Shown here: positions 35,320 through 43,786 of the stretch, piece after piece
Position numbering within the stretch: the first letter of the stretch is position 1
Layout of the letters: each line of letters starts with the position of its first letter
Source: JAZKHT01 sp040385245
GTDB taxonomy: Bacteria > Pseudomonadota > Alphaproteobacteria > Rhodobacterales > Rhodobacteraceae
NCBI GenBank assembly: GCA_040385245.1
Contig: JAZKHT010000008.1
Location: 124,001-188,000 of the forward strand
DNA length: 64,000 nucleotides
Reading direction: 5' to 3'
The notes under the pieces: model-generated
The model's database searches: none
Seen by the model: the letters and a program-made list of their open reading frames with translations, nothing else
What the model was told of the DNA's origin: nothing
Position numbers and translations under genes: made by a program

Positions 35320-36186
35320 TCAATGGCGGACGGACACGCCTTCGACCGACAGGCCGTTGCCGCGCGACGCGACATAAAGTTCAAGCGCCTTGAACTCGTC
35401 CGAGTCCGGCTTGAAGGTTTCGGCGCGGGTGTCGCGGACACAGCCGACAAAGCGCTGTTGCGACGACAGCATCCCTGCGTCTTTCAGGCGATAGACCGGA
35501 AAGCCGTTGATCTGCCCCTGGCTCAGGTGATCAGCGCGGATCATCAGGCCCTGATTGTCTTCGTGGCAGTTGGCACACGACATCTCAAGCTGACCAAAGC
35601 GGGTGTAATAGATGTCCTTGCCCGCCTGCCAGAACGGCGCGGCAGCACCGTCGATGGCGACGTTCACGATCTCTCCGCGACTTTGCATGGAAATCAGCGA
35701 CAGCATGTCCTTCATCTTGTCGCCGGTCATGCCCCACGCCTCAAGCCCCATGCGGTCTGTCACACATTCGTTGACGTAGTTTTCGACCGTCATCAGCTTG
35801 CCCGTTTCCGCATCGACACGCGGGGTGACGGCGCGCAGGCCCTTCATGCTTTCGGGGCCTTCGTGGCATCCCGCACAGCTTTCGCCGTTGGTGCCCTGGG
35901 CCTTGTTCCAGCTGTCGATGCCACGGTCGACAAAGACCATGGCTGGATTGTCGAAATCGTCGCGTTGCAGATCGCGGGTTTCGGCTTCGCGGTAGTGCCA
36001 GCCGGAATAGATCGTTTCCATCGCGTCCTTCAGGTGATCCGGCGCGGGGGCCGAGGTCACAAAGGTGACGGTGCCGTCATCGGTTTCGATGGACAGTGTG
36101 TCTTCCACCGGGTCCGCCAATGCCCCGCCCGTCAGGGCAAGGCCAAGGACCACGGAACCGACCAGTGCGGTGACTTTGCGGTGCAT
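35320..36186 (-). CDS. soxA: Cytochrome SoxA (diheme)
   Basis: The 288-residue product has a signal peptide (MHRKVTALVGSVVLGLALTG), two heme motifs (CAGCHEG, CANCHED) and the active-site Cys in RFVGCVRDTRAE. With SoxX it joins thiosulfate to the SoxYZ carrier. The start at 36186 follows GGGAGGAG; an upstream Met at 36207 overlaps that site and is unlikely. The presence of two hemes puts it in the Paracoccus/Rhodovulum-type SoxA group. Confidence 0.94.
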   Translation of the reverse strand: MHRKVTALVGSVVLGLALTGGALADPVEDTLSIETDDGTVTFVTSAPAPDHLKDAMETIYSGWHYREAETRDLQRDDFDNPAMVFVDRGIDSWNKAQGTNGESCAGCHEGPESMKGLRAVTPRVDAETGKLMTVENYVNECVTDRMGLEAWGMTGDKMKDMLSLISMQSRGEIVNVAIDGAAAPFWQAGKDIYYTRFGQLEMSCANCHEDNQGLMIRADHLSQGQINGFPVYRLKDAGMLSSQQRFVGCVRDTRAETFKPDSDEFKALELYVASRGNGLSVEGVSVRH

Positions 36187-36216
36187 GATGTCTCCTCCCA
36201 TCAACATCTGCGTTCC

Positions 36217-36546
36217 TCAGGCCAGTTCGATGGTTTTGACGTCTTCGTAGACGGACCCATCATCATCGTACCAGGTGAACTTCATCTCGCCCGAGGTGTC
36301 GATCTTCGCGTCGAATTCAAAGTAGGGGTTGGTCGACACCGCCGGTTCGATGGTGACGTCGATCACGTTCACACCACCCAGATCGCAGGTGAACCGATTG
36401 ATGATCGACCGGGGGATCAGCGCGCCTTCGGCATCCTTGCGCTGACCGGATTCCATCTTGTGGCTGATCAGGGCCTTGATCGTCACGACATCGCCGGTCT
36501 TGGCCGACTTCGGAACTTTCACGCGGGGTTTTGCATCATCTGCCAT
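36217..36546 (-). CDS. soxZ: Sulfur-carrier subunit SoxZ
   Basis: The 109-residue protein has the SoxZ fold segments VTIKALISHKMESGQRKD, IPRSIINRFTC and MKFTWYDDDGS. It binds SoxY and positions its carrier arm. It has no signal peptide, so it is exported with SoxY, which is known for the complex. Confidence 0.95.
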   Translation of the reverse strand: MADDAKPRVKVPKSAKTGDVVTIKALISHKMESGQRKDAEGALIPRSIINRFTCDLGGVNVIDVTIEPAVSTNPYFEFDAKIDTSGEMKFTWYDDDGSVYEDVKTIELA

Positions 36547-36569
36547 GATATTTCTCCTGTTCCGTTGCC

Positions 36570-36995
36570 TTAGCCGCCGCAGCCGCCGATGGTGACCTTG
36601 ACGGTCGCTGACGCCTGCACGATTGATCCGTCCGCCATTTTCGCCAGCGCGATCACGTCCTGCGTCTTGGCAAGGCGGATGCGGGTGGCGGCCACCTGGC
36701 TGCCCGCCGCCGGGCCAAAGGTGAAGGTCACCACGGCCGGTTCCGGGTTGCCCGCCGCCAGCAGCATGATCGCCACGGCACCGGGCGCATCGACCGACAC
36801 GGGCACGGTGTTGCCATTTTCGGCGATTTCAGGTGCGGTCAGGGTGATCCCTTCGGTTCCCGCCGCCGCACCGCCGGTAAAGGTGGCGGTCAGTTCTTCA
36901 ACCGTTGCGGCAAAAAGCGGGTTCGACAGGGTTGCCGCAGCAATCCCGCCAAGACCGGCCCAAAGCGCATCTCGTCTGGAAAGTTTCATCGTCAT
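36570..36995 (-). CDS. soxY: Sulfur-carrier protein SoxY
   Basis: The 141-residue protein has a Tat-like leader (LSRRDALWAGLGGIAAAT) and ends in GGCGG, where the Cys carries sulfur intermediates through the cycle. The C-terminal sequence KVTIGGCGG is the defining SoxY arm. It is 23 bases from soxZ on the same strand. Confidence 0.96.
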   Translation of the reverse strand: MTMKLSRRDALWAGLGGIAAATLSNPLFAATVEELTATFTGGAAAGTEGITLTAPEIAENGNTVPVSVDAPGAVAIMLLAAGNPEPAVVTFTFGPAAGSQVAATRIRLAKTQDVIALAKMADGSIVQASATVKVTIGGCGG

Positions 36996-37016
36996 CTCCG
37001 TTTGTCCGGGGCCGGA

Positions 37017-37490
37017 TCAGTCTTTGAGCGTCAGCAGATAGGACACGACATCCTCGATCTGCTGGGCGGTCAGGATGGGGGGCAGGTCACCCTCGGGTGC
37101 CTTGCCGGTATAGCCGCCGCCGGGGCGCACAAAACCATCGACCTTGTAAAAGGCGGGCATGAAGCTGCCTTCGAAGGTCATCTTGGCATTGGCCACGATG
37201 CCGCGAAGTTGGGCTTCGGAATAGCGGTCGGCCACGCCGTCAAGCGGCGGGGCGATGGTGCCGGGGAACTGCACCTCGGGCATGGCGGCGATGACGTGGC
37301 AGGCGACGCAGTTGCCCAAGGCGGCGGTGGTCATCACCTTCTTTCCGGCCTCGGGGTCGCCCGGCGCATCCGACAGCGATGCGGTGATCGCGCCTTCTTC
37401 GAATGCGACGGCCCCGGGGGCGGTTTCACTGACAGCAGGCGTCGCGATGGACAAAGCCACCACGGACGCCAACCAGAGCTGGCGTGTCAT
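37017..37490 (-). CDS. soxX: Cytochrome SoxX
   Basis: From the ATG at 37490 the product has 157 residues: a signal peptide (MTRQLWLASVVALSIATPAVS) and one heme motif, NCVACHV, with a later Met in FMPAFYKV. It partners SoxA. The frame is open 20 codons further, but the internal Met carries the leader and GAGGATCC-like sequence precedes it. The SoxR-type operator at 37550-37577 lies 60 bases upstream. Confidence 0.92.
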   Translation of the reverse strand: MTRQLWLASVVALSIATPAVSETAPGAVAFEEGAITASLSDAPGDPEAGKKVMTTAALGNCVACHVIAAMPEVQFPGTIAPPLDGVADRYSEAQLRGIVANAKMTFEGSFMPAFYKVDGFVRPGGGYTGKAPEGDLPPILTAQQIEDVVSYLLTLKD

Positions 37491-37549
37491 TCGGATCCTC
37501 CCTGATCTTCCTTGTGTCTCACGATAACTTGGGTATGCCGTCGTGCGCA

Positions 37550-37577
37550 ATATGAATATATGTATCTTTGAATATTC
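37550..37577 (-). promoter_or_regulatory. SoxR-type operator upstream of soxX
   Basis: A 28-base AT-rich element begins ATATGAATATAT and ends GAATATTC. The right arm continues to 37581 (GAATATTCCTAT), an imperfect inverted repeat of the left arm (10 of 12). It matches the element at 39002-39029, read on the opposite strand, at 21 of 28 positions. Its location, size and AT-richness suit an ArsR-family repressor such as SoxR. Binding is inferred. Confidence 0.65.
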
Positions 37578-37602
37578 CTATGCACATTTTGTGATCAATG
37601 GC

Positions 37603-38181
37603 TTAAGGCGCGTTCTTCGTGTTGATCCGGTCGGCCAGATACTTTTGGAAGTGCTCGCCGCCCTCATATCCGTGGTCGCGGACCCAGGTCAAAAGCGCCT
37701 CTGTCGTGCCGACACCGAATGCACCGGGCATCATCGCGACGGCTGATTCTGCCGCCGTTGTGCCTTCAGCCACCTCTTCGGGCAGAAAGATCAGGGTGGG
37801 GGTGAACATCACCCCCCAGCGCACGGCCATCTCTTTTTCTGGCAGCACGGTGCCATCAAAATCGGTCACCTCGACATCGCCGAACAGGTTCATCTGGACC
37901 ACGAAATAATGGTCGCGGATCAGGGCATCGACGGCAGGGTCGGTAAAGACGTTTTCATGCATTTCGGTGCAATAGATGCAGCCGCGCTGTTCGACGGTGA
38001 TCAGCAGGCGCTTGCCCGTCGCGTTCGCCTCGGCCAGGTCTTCGCGCAGGTCCTTGAACGTCTCGCGCAGCCAGTCGGGCTTGTGAAGGCCGTCATCGCC
38101 CAATTCGGTCGCGGGCAGGGGCAGGGCAAACATCAGGGCGGTGCCACAGGTTGCGGCAAGGCGGATTATCGGTCGCGTCAT
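37603..38181 (-). CDS. soxW: Periplasmic thioredoxin SoxW
   Basis: The 192-residue product has a signal peptide ending ALPLPA and a thioredoxin-like active site, RGCIYCTEMH. It receives electrons from SoxV and keeps periplasmic Sox thiols reduced. It follows soxV by 15 bases and lies before the soxX promoter region. Confidence 0.9.
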   Translation of the reverse strand: MTRPIIRLAATCGTALMFALPLPATELGDDGLHKPDWLRETFKDLREDLAEANATGKRLLITVEQRGCIYCTEMHENVFTDPAVDALIRDHYFVVQMNLFGDVEVTDFDGTVLPEKEMAVRWGVMFTPTLIFLPEEVAEGTTAAESAVAMMPGAFGVGTTEALLTWVRDHGYEGGEHFQKYLADRINTKNAP

Positions 38182-38196
38182 GGGGTTGGGGCCCTT

Positions 38197-38934
38197 TCAT
38201 TGCAGCGTGGCGGTCCAATTGAAATTGCGGATCATCCAATCCGCGATCAGGTTGACGGTATTTGTGGCAATCAGGATGCCAAAGACGATCAGCATCACCC
38301 CCATCGCCTTTTCGACGTGCCCCATCAGGGCGCGGTGGCGTGCCACCCATGCCAGAAACGTCCCGGCGAACAGCGCGGCAACCACAAAGGGCAACGTCAT
38401 CGACAGCCCGTAAACCAGAAGCAAAAGCCCGCCGCGCCACAACTCTCCCATGCCGCTGGCCACCATCAGGATGGCTGCCAGAGCCGGGCCGACGCAGGGC
38501 GTCCAGCCAAAGCCAAAGGCCAGACCCATGACATAGGCCCCGATCAGCGTGGTGGGCTTGGATTGCGACTGCACCCGCGCCTCGCGGTAGAACAGGCCGA
38601 TCTTCAACACGCCAAGGAAATGCAGGCCGAACAGGATCAGCACGCCCCCGGCCACCCAGGACAGCGTCTCGCGCCATTGCAGGAACACCCGGCCAAGTGC
38701 CGTGGCCCCAAGGCCCAGCATCACGAAGATGGTCGTGACGCCAAGCGCAAAGGCCACAGCCTGAATGACCAGACGCCGCTTTGCCCCCGGTGCGATGGTG
38801 TCGCCGGCGCGCAGTTCCTTGACCGACAGCCCGGCCATATAGGACAGGTAGAACGGCACCATCGGCAGGATGCAGGGCGACAGGAACGACAAAAGCCCTG
38901 CCAGCGCCGCCCCGGTATAGGTGATTTCGAGCAT
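38197..38934 (-). CDS. soxV: CcdA/DsbD-type membrane protein SoxV
   Basis: The 245-residue membrane protein has six hydrophobic segments and the two Cys of the CcdA family, in LSPCILPMVP and GWTPCVGPA. It moves reducing power across the membrane to SoxW. It is the first gene of the leftward sox unit and is divergent from soxS, with an operator in between. Confidence 0.93.
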   Translation of the reverse strand: MLEITYTGAALAGLLSFLSPCILPMVPFYLSYMAGLSVKELRAGDTIAPGAKRRLVIQAVAFALGVTTIFVMLGLGATALGRVFLQWRETLSWVAGGVLILFGLHFLGVLKIGLFYREARVQSQSKPTTLIGAYVMGLAFGFGWTPCVGPALAAILMVASGMGELWRGGLLLLVYGLSMTLPFVVAALFAGTFLAWVARHRALMGHVEKAMGVMLIVFGILIATNTVNLIADWMIRNFNWTATLQ

Positions 38935-39001
38935 TGTCCCCCCGACTCACGCCACAGATGTCACGCCACAGATGTCGCGCCGACTTGTCTTGCGGGGCGA
39001 T

Positions 39002-39029
39002 TTATATTAGAAGATTGCTATATTCATAT
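39002..39029 (-). promoter_or_regulatory. SoxR-type operator between soxV and soxS
   Basis: The reverse complement begins ATATGAATATA and contains ATCTT and AATAT at the same spacing as the soxX element (21 of 28 positions identical). It is 68 bases before the soxV start and its right edge touches the annotated soxS start codon. A repressor here would control both directions. Confidence 0.65.
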
Positions 39030-39405
39030 GAGAAATGTCAACATGTGGCGCGCTGTCTTTGGTTTTGCCCTTGGCCTGATGGCCGGACCGGCGGTCTCGG
39101 CGGACATGGCGCTGTTGATGTTTGAGCAGCCGGGATGCATCCACTGTGCACAGTGGAACGCCGAAGTGGCCCCCGAATATCCCCTGACCGACGAAGGCAA
39201 GGCGGCACCCCTGCGACGGGTGCAATTGCGCGACCCCTTGCCTGACGGGCTGGATCTGCGCGGCCCGCCAGTCTTTACCCCGACCTTTGTTCTGGTGGTG
39301 GACGGGGTCGAAACCGATCGGCTTGAGGGGTATCCGGGCGAAGATTTCTTCTGGCCCCTGCTGGGACAGATGATCAAAGCTGCGGGTGATACGATGGACG
39401 ACTGA
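39028..39405 (+). CDS. soxS: Periplasmic thioredoxin-like SoxS
   Basis: The 125-residue protein has a signal peptide (WRAVFGFALGLMAGPAVSA) and a thioredoxin-like motif PGCIHCAQWN, then PTFVLVVDGVETDRLEGYPG. SoxS reactivates the SoxY carrier by reduction. Because the operator overlaps the ATG at 39028 and no ribosome site precedes it, the ATG at 39043 is a real alternative. It is followed by soxR on the same strand. Confidence 0.85.
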   Translation: MRNVNMWRAVFGFALGLMAGPAVSADMALLMFEQPGCIHCAQWNAEVAPEYPLTDEGKAAPLRRVQLRDPLPDGLDLRGPPVFTPTFVLVVDGVETDRLEGYPGEDFFWPLLGQMIKAAGDTMDD

Positions 39406-39509
39406 CGCCGCGGGGTCGCACCGGGCCGGAAAGGCACCTGAAACGCCGCTTTTTCATTTGCCCCCGCCCGCGCCGTCACCCATGAAGAGGCAACGAAGCG
39501 GGCGGGGTC

Positions 39510-39845
39510 ATGCCATTGGGTGCCGAACAGTCTGACAATGCCGATGGGCCGCCTGCGGACATCGACAGCCTTATGGCCAAGGCCGCCGACGCCGCCAATT
39601 TCCTGAAGGCGTTGGGCCATGACGGGCGGCTTTTGATCCTGTGCCATCTGGTCAGCGGCCCCAAAAGCGTGACCGAGCTTGAAAACCTTTTGTCGTCGCG
39701 TCAGGCTGTGGTCAGTCAACAACTGGCCCGGCTGCGGCTTGAGGGGTTGGTCAGCGCCCGCCGCGACGGTCAGGCAATCTATTATTCGATCCTTGATCCA
39801 AAAGCGCGCGAGGTGATCGAAGTTCTGGCCAGACTGTTCTGTTAA
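39510..39845 (+). CDS. soxR: ArsR-family sulfur-responsive repressor SoxR
   Basis: The 111-residue winged-helix protein shows ALGHDGRLLILCHLVSG, the recognition helix SSRQAVVSQQLARLRLEGL and the wing RRDGQAIYYSI. Two cysteines, Cys45 in ILCHL and Cys111 at the very end, are spaced as in SqrR/BigR persulfide sensors (66 residues). Those sensors form a sulfur bridge and release DNA; the same is expected here. It would repress both sox units through the two operators. Confidence 0.9.
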   Translation: MPLGAEQSDNADGPPADIDSLMAKAADAANFLKALGHDGRLLILCHLVSGPKSVTELENLLSSRQAVVSQQLARLRLEGLVSARRDGQAIYYSILDPKAREVIEVLARLFC

Positions 39846-39914
39846 CGGGCACAAGACCGGGCAGAAGGCGACGATCCGCAGGCGACACCGCGGGAATGAT
39901 TTGGGAGGATCGTT

Positions 39915-40961
39915 ATGGACAACATTCCCTATGGCCTGTTGGCCGCATTGGTTGGCCTGATCGGCGGTGTCGTGCTGGGCCTGTCGGCGCGGCTTGGCGA
40001 TTTCTGCACGTTGGGGGCCTTGGAAACCGCCGCCTACGGGCGCGACCAGAAACGGCTGCGGTTGTGGGGCATCGTGTTGGGTGTGGCGATCCTTGGAACG
40101 CAGTTCGGCGCGCTGGCCGGGGTGATCGATCTGGGCAGCACGTTTTATCACGCGATCCAATGGAACCCGGCGGCCTCTATCGCCGGTGGCCTGATGTTCG
40201 GCTATGGCATGGCGATGGCGGGCAATTGCGGCTTTGGCGCGCTGGTGCGGTTTGGCGGCGGCGATCTGCGGTCGTTGGTTGTGGTGGTGGTGATGGGGAT
40301 TTTCGGCTTTGTCGCCCTGTCCGGCCCGCTGGCACCGCTGCGTGTGGCCCTGTTCCCGCAACCTGCCGCCGAGGGGCCGCAAGGCATTTTGCACGACGTC
40401 GGCGCGGTGACCGGTCTGCCCGCCAGCGTGACAATTGCCGTGCTGGGGGCGGCGTTGCTGGTCTGGGCGCTGTCACACGCGCCATTGCGCAGATCGCCCC
40501 GGATGGTGCTGTGGGGGATCGTCGCCGGTGTCGCCGTGGTGTGGTGTTTCATCGGCACGACTTGGGTCAATCAGGCCAGCCTTGGCGCGGTCGAGGTTGA
40601 GGGGCTGTCCTTCACCGCGCCGATCGGCCGGACGCTGATCTACCTGATGACCTCTACCGCCGGGGGGATCACGTTTTCGGTCGGCGCGGTGGTGGGTGTG
40701 ATGGCGGGCGCGCTGCTCGGCTCTACCATCCGCGGCCTGTTCCGGTGGGAGGCCTGCGAAGACCCGCGAGAGTTGGGCCGTCAGGTGGGCGGTGCGGTGC
40801 TGATGGGCATCGGCGGCGTGGTCGCCATGGGCTGTTCGGTGGGGCAGGGTGTGACGGCCTTTGCCGCGCTGGCGTGGTCTGGTCCCGTCACCCTTGCCGC
40901 CATCATCGCGGGGGCCCTGATCGGCCTGCATCAGTTGATCAGCGGCTATCAGCCGGATTGA
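39915..40961 (+). CDS. soxT: YeeE/YedE-type sulfur-compound transporter (SoxT-like)
   Basis: The 348-residue membrane protein has repeated hydrophobic segments and the conserved Cys of the YeeE/YedE family: RLGDFCTLGAL, AGNCGFGALVRFGGGDLRS and MGCSVGQGVTAFA. Members import thiosulfate or similar sulfur compounds. It lies 69 bases after soxR, so it is probably in the same unit. The symbol follows usage for such genes in sox loci. Confidence 0.85.
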   Translation: MDNIPYGLLAALVGLIGGVVLGLSARLGDFCTLGALETAAYGRDQKRLRLWGIVLGVAILGTQFGALAGVIDLGSTFYHAIQWNPAASIAGGLMFGYGMAMAGNCGFGALVRFGGGDLRSLVVVVVMGIFGFVALSGPLAPLRVALFPQPAAEGPQGILHDVGAVTGLPASVTIAVLGAALLVWALSHAPLRRSPRMVLWGIVAGVAVVWCFIGTTWVNQASLGAVEVEGLSFTAPIGRTLIYLMTSTAGGITFSVGAVVGVMAGALLGSTIRGLFRWEACEDPRELGRQVGGAVLMGIGGVVAMGCSVGQGVTAFAALAWSGPVTLAAIIAGALIGLHQLISGYQPD

Positions 40962-41167
40962 TGGGGGCGGGGGGCGTTCAGTCGGCCTTTTTCGCCCAGA
41001 TCGAGATTGAAAAGCGGATCACGCCGGGGCCGTGCGGTCAGGGCGATCGGTCGCCAAGTGTGGACGAACACCGCGGGCTGGCGTGGCCCCTTTTGCCAGC
41101 GCGCCATCGCCCTATCTTCTGTACACACCCAAGGCACGGGGGGTCGCGGCCAAAGTCAGGAAAACGG

Positions 41168-41725
41168 ATGCACCTTCTTGTGAAATTCATCACCTTGGCG
41201 ATGCTGGCGGCTCTGCCCCTGTCGCCTGCGCGGGCGGTTGAAACGATGGTCGAGGATTTCACGGTGCAGCCCGAAACCCGTTGGCGGTTCTTTGCGGATA
41301 CGGTGATGGGTGGTGTGTCGTCCGGTCAGCTCAGCTTTGTGCCCGAAGGGGGCCGGACCCATGCCCGCCTGACGGGTCGGGTCAGCACCGAGAACAACGG
41401 CGGGTTCATCCAGATCCGGCTGGATCTGTCGCAGCCCCCACCCGACGGCACGGTAGGCGTGCGGTTGATCGTGCGCGGCAATGACACGCGCTATTTCGTG
41501 CATCTGCGCACAACGGGCACGCTGCTGCCATGGCAGTATTATCAGGCTCCGTTCGATGTGACGCGCGACTGGGCCGAGGTGCGCCTGCCGTTCGACGCCT
41601 TTGCCGCGTCGGGGGCGCTGCTCCGCGATGTGCCGCGCGGGGATCGTCTGACCTCTATCGGGATCGTCGCCTTTGGCCGCGACCACGAGGCCGAGATCGA
41701 CGTGCGCGAGGTGGCGTTCTACTGA
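41168..41725 (+). CDS. CIA30-family secreted protein
   Basis: The 185-residue protein has a signal peptide (ITLAMLAALPLSPARA) and a CIA30 (NDUFAF1-like) beta-sandwich: WRFFADTVMGGVSSGQL, ARLTGRVSTENNGGFIQIRL, YFVHLRTTG and PWQYYQAPF. In mitochondria CIA30 helps build complex I; the bacterial proteins have unknown roles. The ATG at 41168 is the only one that gives a signal peptide. Confidence 0.83.
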   Translation: MHLLVKFITLAMLAALPLSPARAVETMVEDFTVQPETRWRFFADTVMGGVSSGQLSFVPEGGRTHARLTGRVSTENNGGFIQIRLDLSQPPPDGTVGVRLIVRGNDTRYFVHLRTTGTLLPWQYYQAPFDVTRDWAEVRLPFDAFAASGALLRDVPRGDRLTSIGIVAFGRDHEAEIDVREVAFY

Positions 41726-41789
41726 CCGGCAGCGCAACAGCGCAGGGCCCTGGCGCGGTAACGCTGCGGCGGGGCCTTGCTGGCAGGGG

Positions 41790-42113
41790 TCAGTTGGTCA
41801 CGTCGATTTCCACATCCAGGAACGGCGCGTATTGCTGGGCGCCAAAGATGTCGCCGTCGCCGGGGCTGCCCGACGGGCGCAGGCGCAGGATGGTGAACTT
41901 GATCGCATAGGCGGGGTCATATTCCACAAAGTCCGTCAGGCGCTGCGGATCGACATTCAGCAGCGCGCAGACAGAGGTGGGCGTCAGCGCGCCCGACCGC
42001 TTTACCATATCGTAGGTCGCCTTTTCGCGAAAGATGATGTCGAAGGTGATCTTGTCGGTGCCTGCGTTCTTGGATCGGATCGTCTTGGCCAAGTCGGCCA
42101 GCCGAGTGCGCAA
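41790..42113 (-). CDS. DUF4387-family protein, possibly missing its native start
   Basis: About 107 residues match the DUF4387 pattern from end to end: RLADLAKTIRSKNAGTDKITFDIIF at the start and DGDIFGAQQYAPFLDVEI at the end. DUF4387 is normally encoded beside AtuA-type genes and its function is unknown. The only start seen is a TTG that directly follows the deletion joint with the atuA fragment, without a proper ribosome site. The gene is therefore probably not made in a normal way. Confidence 0.6.
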   Translation of the reverse strand: MRTRLADLAKTIRSKNAGTDKITFDIIFREKATYDMVKRSGALTPTSVCALLNVDPQRLTDFVEYDPAYAIKFTILRLRPSGSPGDGDIFGAQQYAPFLDVEIDVTN

Positions 42114-42117
42114 TCCT

Positions 42118-43000
42118 GCGCGGGGACGAATTCCATCCCGGTGACGCGGGTGGTCTTGTCCGCCACCTGTTCATAATGGCAATGCGTCATGTCAAGCATG
42201 CCGCCAGCCACGAATTCGTGGAACGGGTTTGATCGTTCGTACATCGCGTGCCCTGCGACCGAGGCGACGGTGCAGCGTTGGAACGGGGCCATCGCCGTCA
42301 CCTCGACATGATCGGCGGTGATTTCGCCCATCACGGTTTCCTTGGCCCCGTAGGGTTCGGCGCAGAACGAGGCACATTCCAGAACCTTGCCCAGATAGTA
42401 GCTTTGCCCTTCGGGATAGCCCTTGAACAGGGCGGAGGCGGCATAGATCGCACTGTCCGAGGATCGTCCGCCGATGATGACGTCGCAGCCTTCCTGCAGC
42501 AGTTTGACAAAGGGATGCACCCCGGCCATCGCCACGATGCGGCTGGTGGCGTCCAGTTCCGCCTCGGTCAGATCGTCGCGCGCGTCCAGCCCGGTGATGG
42601 ACGATCCGCCCCGGATTTTGGCGCGGACCAGTTCCTTGTCCACCTCGGAATAGAACCAGCCCAGCCGGAACGGCGCCAGCCCGTGGCGGGCGGCGATGTC
42701 GCGTATCATCTGGACATACATGTCGACGCGGCTGTTGGTGCCCGTATCGCCTGCGGACCCGATGATCATCGGCACGCCAAGCTTGCGCGCGGCCAGCAGC
42801 ATCAGTTCAAGATCGTGCTCCTGCCAGACATTGGGGCTGGCGCAGGTGTCATTGCCCAGCGGCACGGGGCCGATGTCGTCGCTGCCCGAATCCGCAGCGA
42901 TGAAATCGGGGCGGGTGGCGACTGCAATGTGAAAGCTTTCCGGCTTCAACAGTGCAAAGCCGAGATGCCCGTTTGGACAGATGGTCCGAAGCGACGCCAT
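42118..43000 (-). pseudogene. AtuA-family (DUF1446) gene, C-terminal half deleted
   Basis: The frame begins MASLRTICPNGHLGF and follows AtuA proteins (acyclic-terpene-utilisation family, normally over 400 residues) through IGSAGDTGTNSRVDMY and VTGMEFVPA. At about 42118 the family sequence stops, and the frame runs on antisensically-unrelated codons that are the DUF4387 coding region in another frame. A deletion has thus removed the C-terminal part and fused the rest to the DUF4387 gene. What remains is roughly 290 residues and is unlikely to be active. Confidence 0.8.
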
Positions 43001-43786
43001 GAATATCCCCATTCCAGCCGCCAGCGCGTCCGAGATGTAATGGTTGGTCCGTCAGACCTGCGGCGCAGTGGCATGGGTGACGCGACGCGCGCCCAGTTCC
43101 ACCGCCGCCGCCGCCCCACCCGCATCGCCAAGGATCAAGGTGCCGCCCCCGGCGTGGGGAACCGATGTCACAAAGGCCAATGCCTCGGCCACCGTCGCGC
43201 AGCGTGCCAGCAGGCGGGTCATCAGGAAATAGCGCAACCAGCCGACGCGGTGGGTGGCGACCGCCACTTGGGTATCGGCAATGGCCAGCCCGGCAGCATT
43301 GATGCCCGACGAATAAGCACCGGGGCTGCCAGGGCTGCCAAGGCACAGCATCCCGCCGGTGGCGATGTCGGGGCCGTGGTGATCGGTCACCGCCTGTATC
43401 CCCAAATCTGAATAATCGCGGTTCTTGACCACAAGGGGGCCGTCCGGCCCATCGGTCACGGCCCAGGCGCTGCACCCGTCGATCAGGTGCGCGCCGCCCT
43501 TCAGATCGCGCAGGGTGCCCAGATGCAGGTGGATGAACATGTCATCCTCTGGCAGGTCGAAGCCTGCGGCGATGCCGGACAGTTCGGCCAGACTGTCGGG
43601 GTCGTTTGCCGCATGAAAGGCGCGCTGTGCGGCCAGATAGGCCAAGGCGTCGGCGTCCAGAATCCCATCGGCGCGGGCGGCGTCCACTCGTGCCACGGTC
43701 GCCTGCCGCACTGCGTTCGCCTGGCCTGTGCGCCCTTGTGCAGCGCCCCGGGCGCGCGCGTCGCCTGTGGCGTGCAACCGGATCAA
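43001..43786 (-). pseudogene. C45-family peptidase/acyltransferase gene with in-frame stop and lost 3' end
   Basis: From a TTG at 43786, overlapping the dppF stop (TTGA), the frame encodes 244 residues of a C45-type Ntn-hydrolase: GQANAVRQATVARVD, the nucleophile region DGCSAWAVTDG, LVVKNRDYSDLG, and GGGTLILGDAGG. A TGA at 43052-43054 interrupts it, yet the same frame continues past the stop with RTNHYISDAL, the TNH(Y/F) motif normal for the family. It ends a few residues later at the atuA start. So the gene carries a nonsense codon and a 3' deletion. Confidence 0.7.

Noticed and set aside
43052..43054. TGA read as selenocysteine in the C45 gene
   Set aside because: The codon is not at a catalytic Cys position, no SECIS-like structure was noticed, and the gene is already damaged at its other end.
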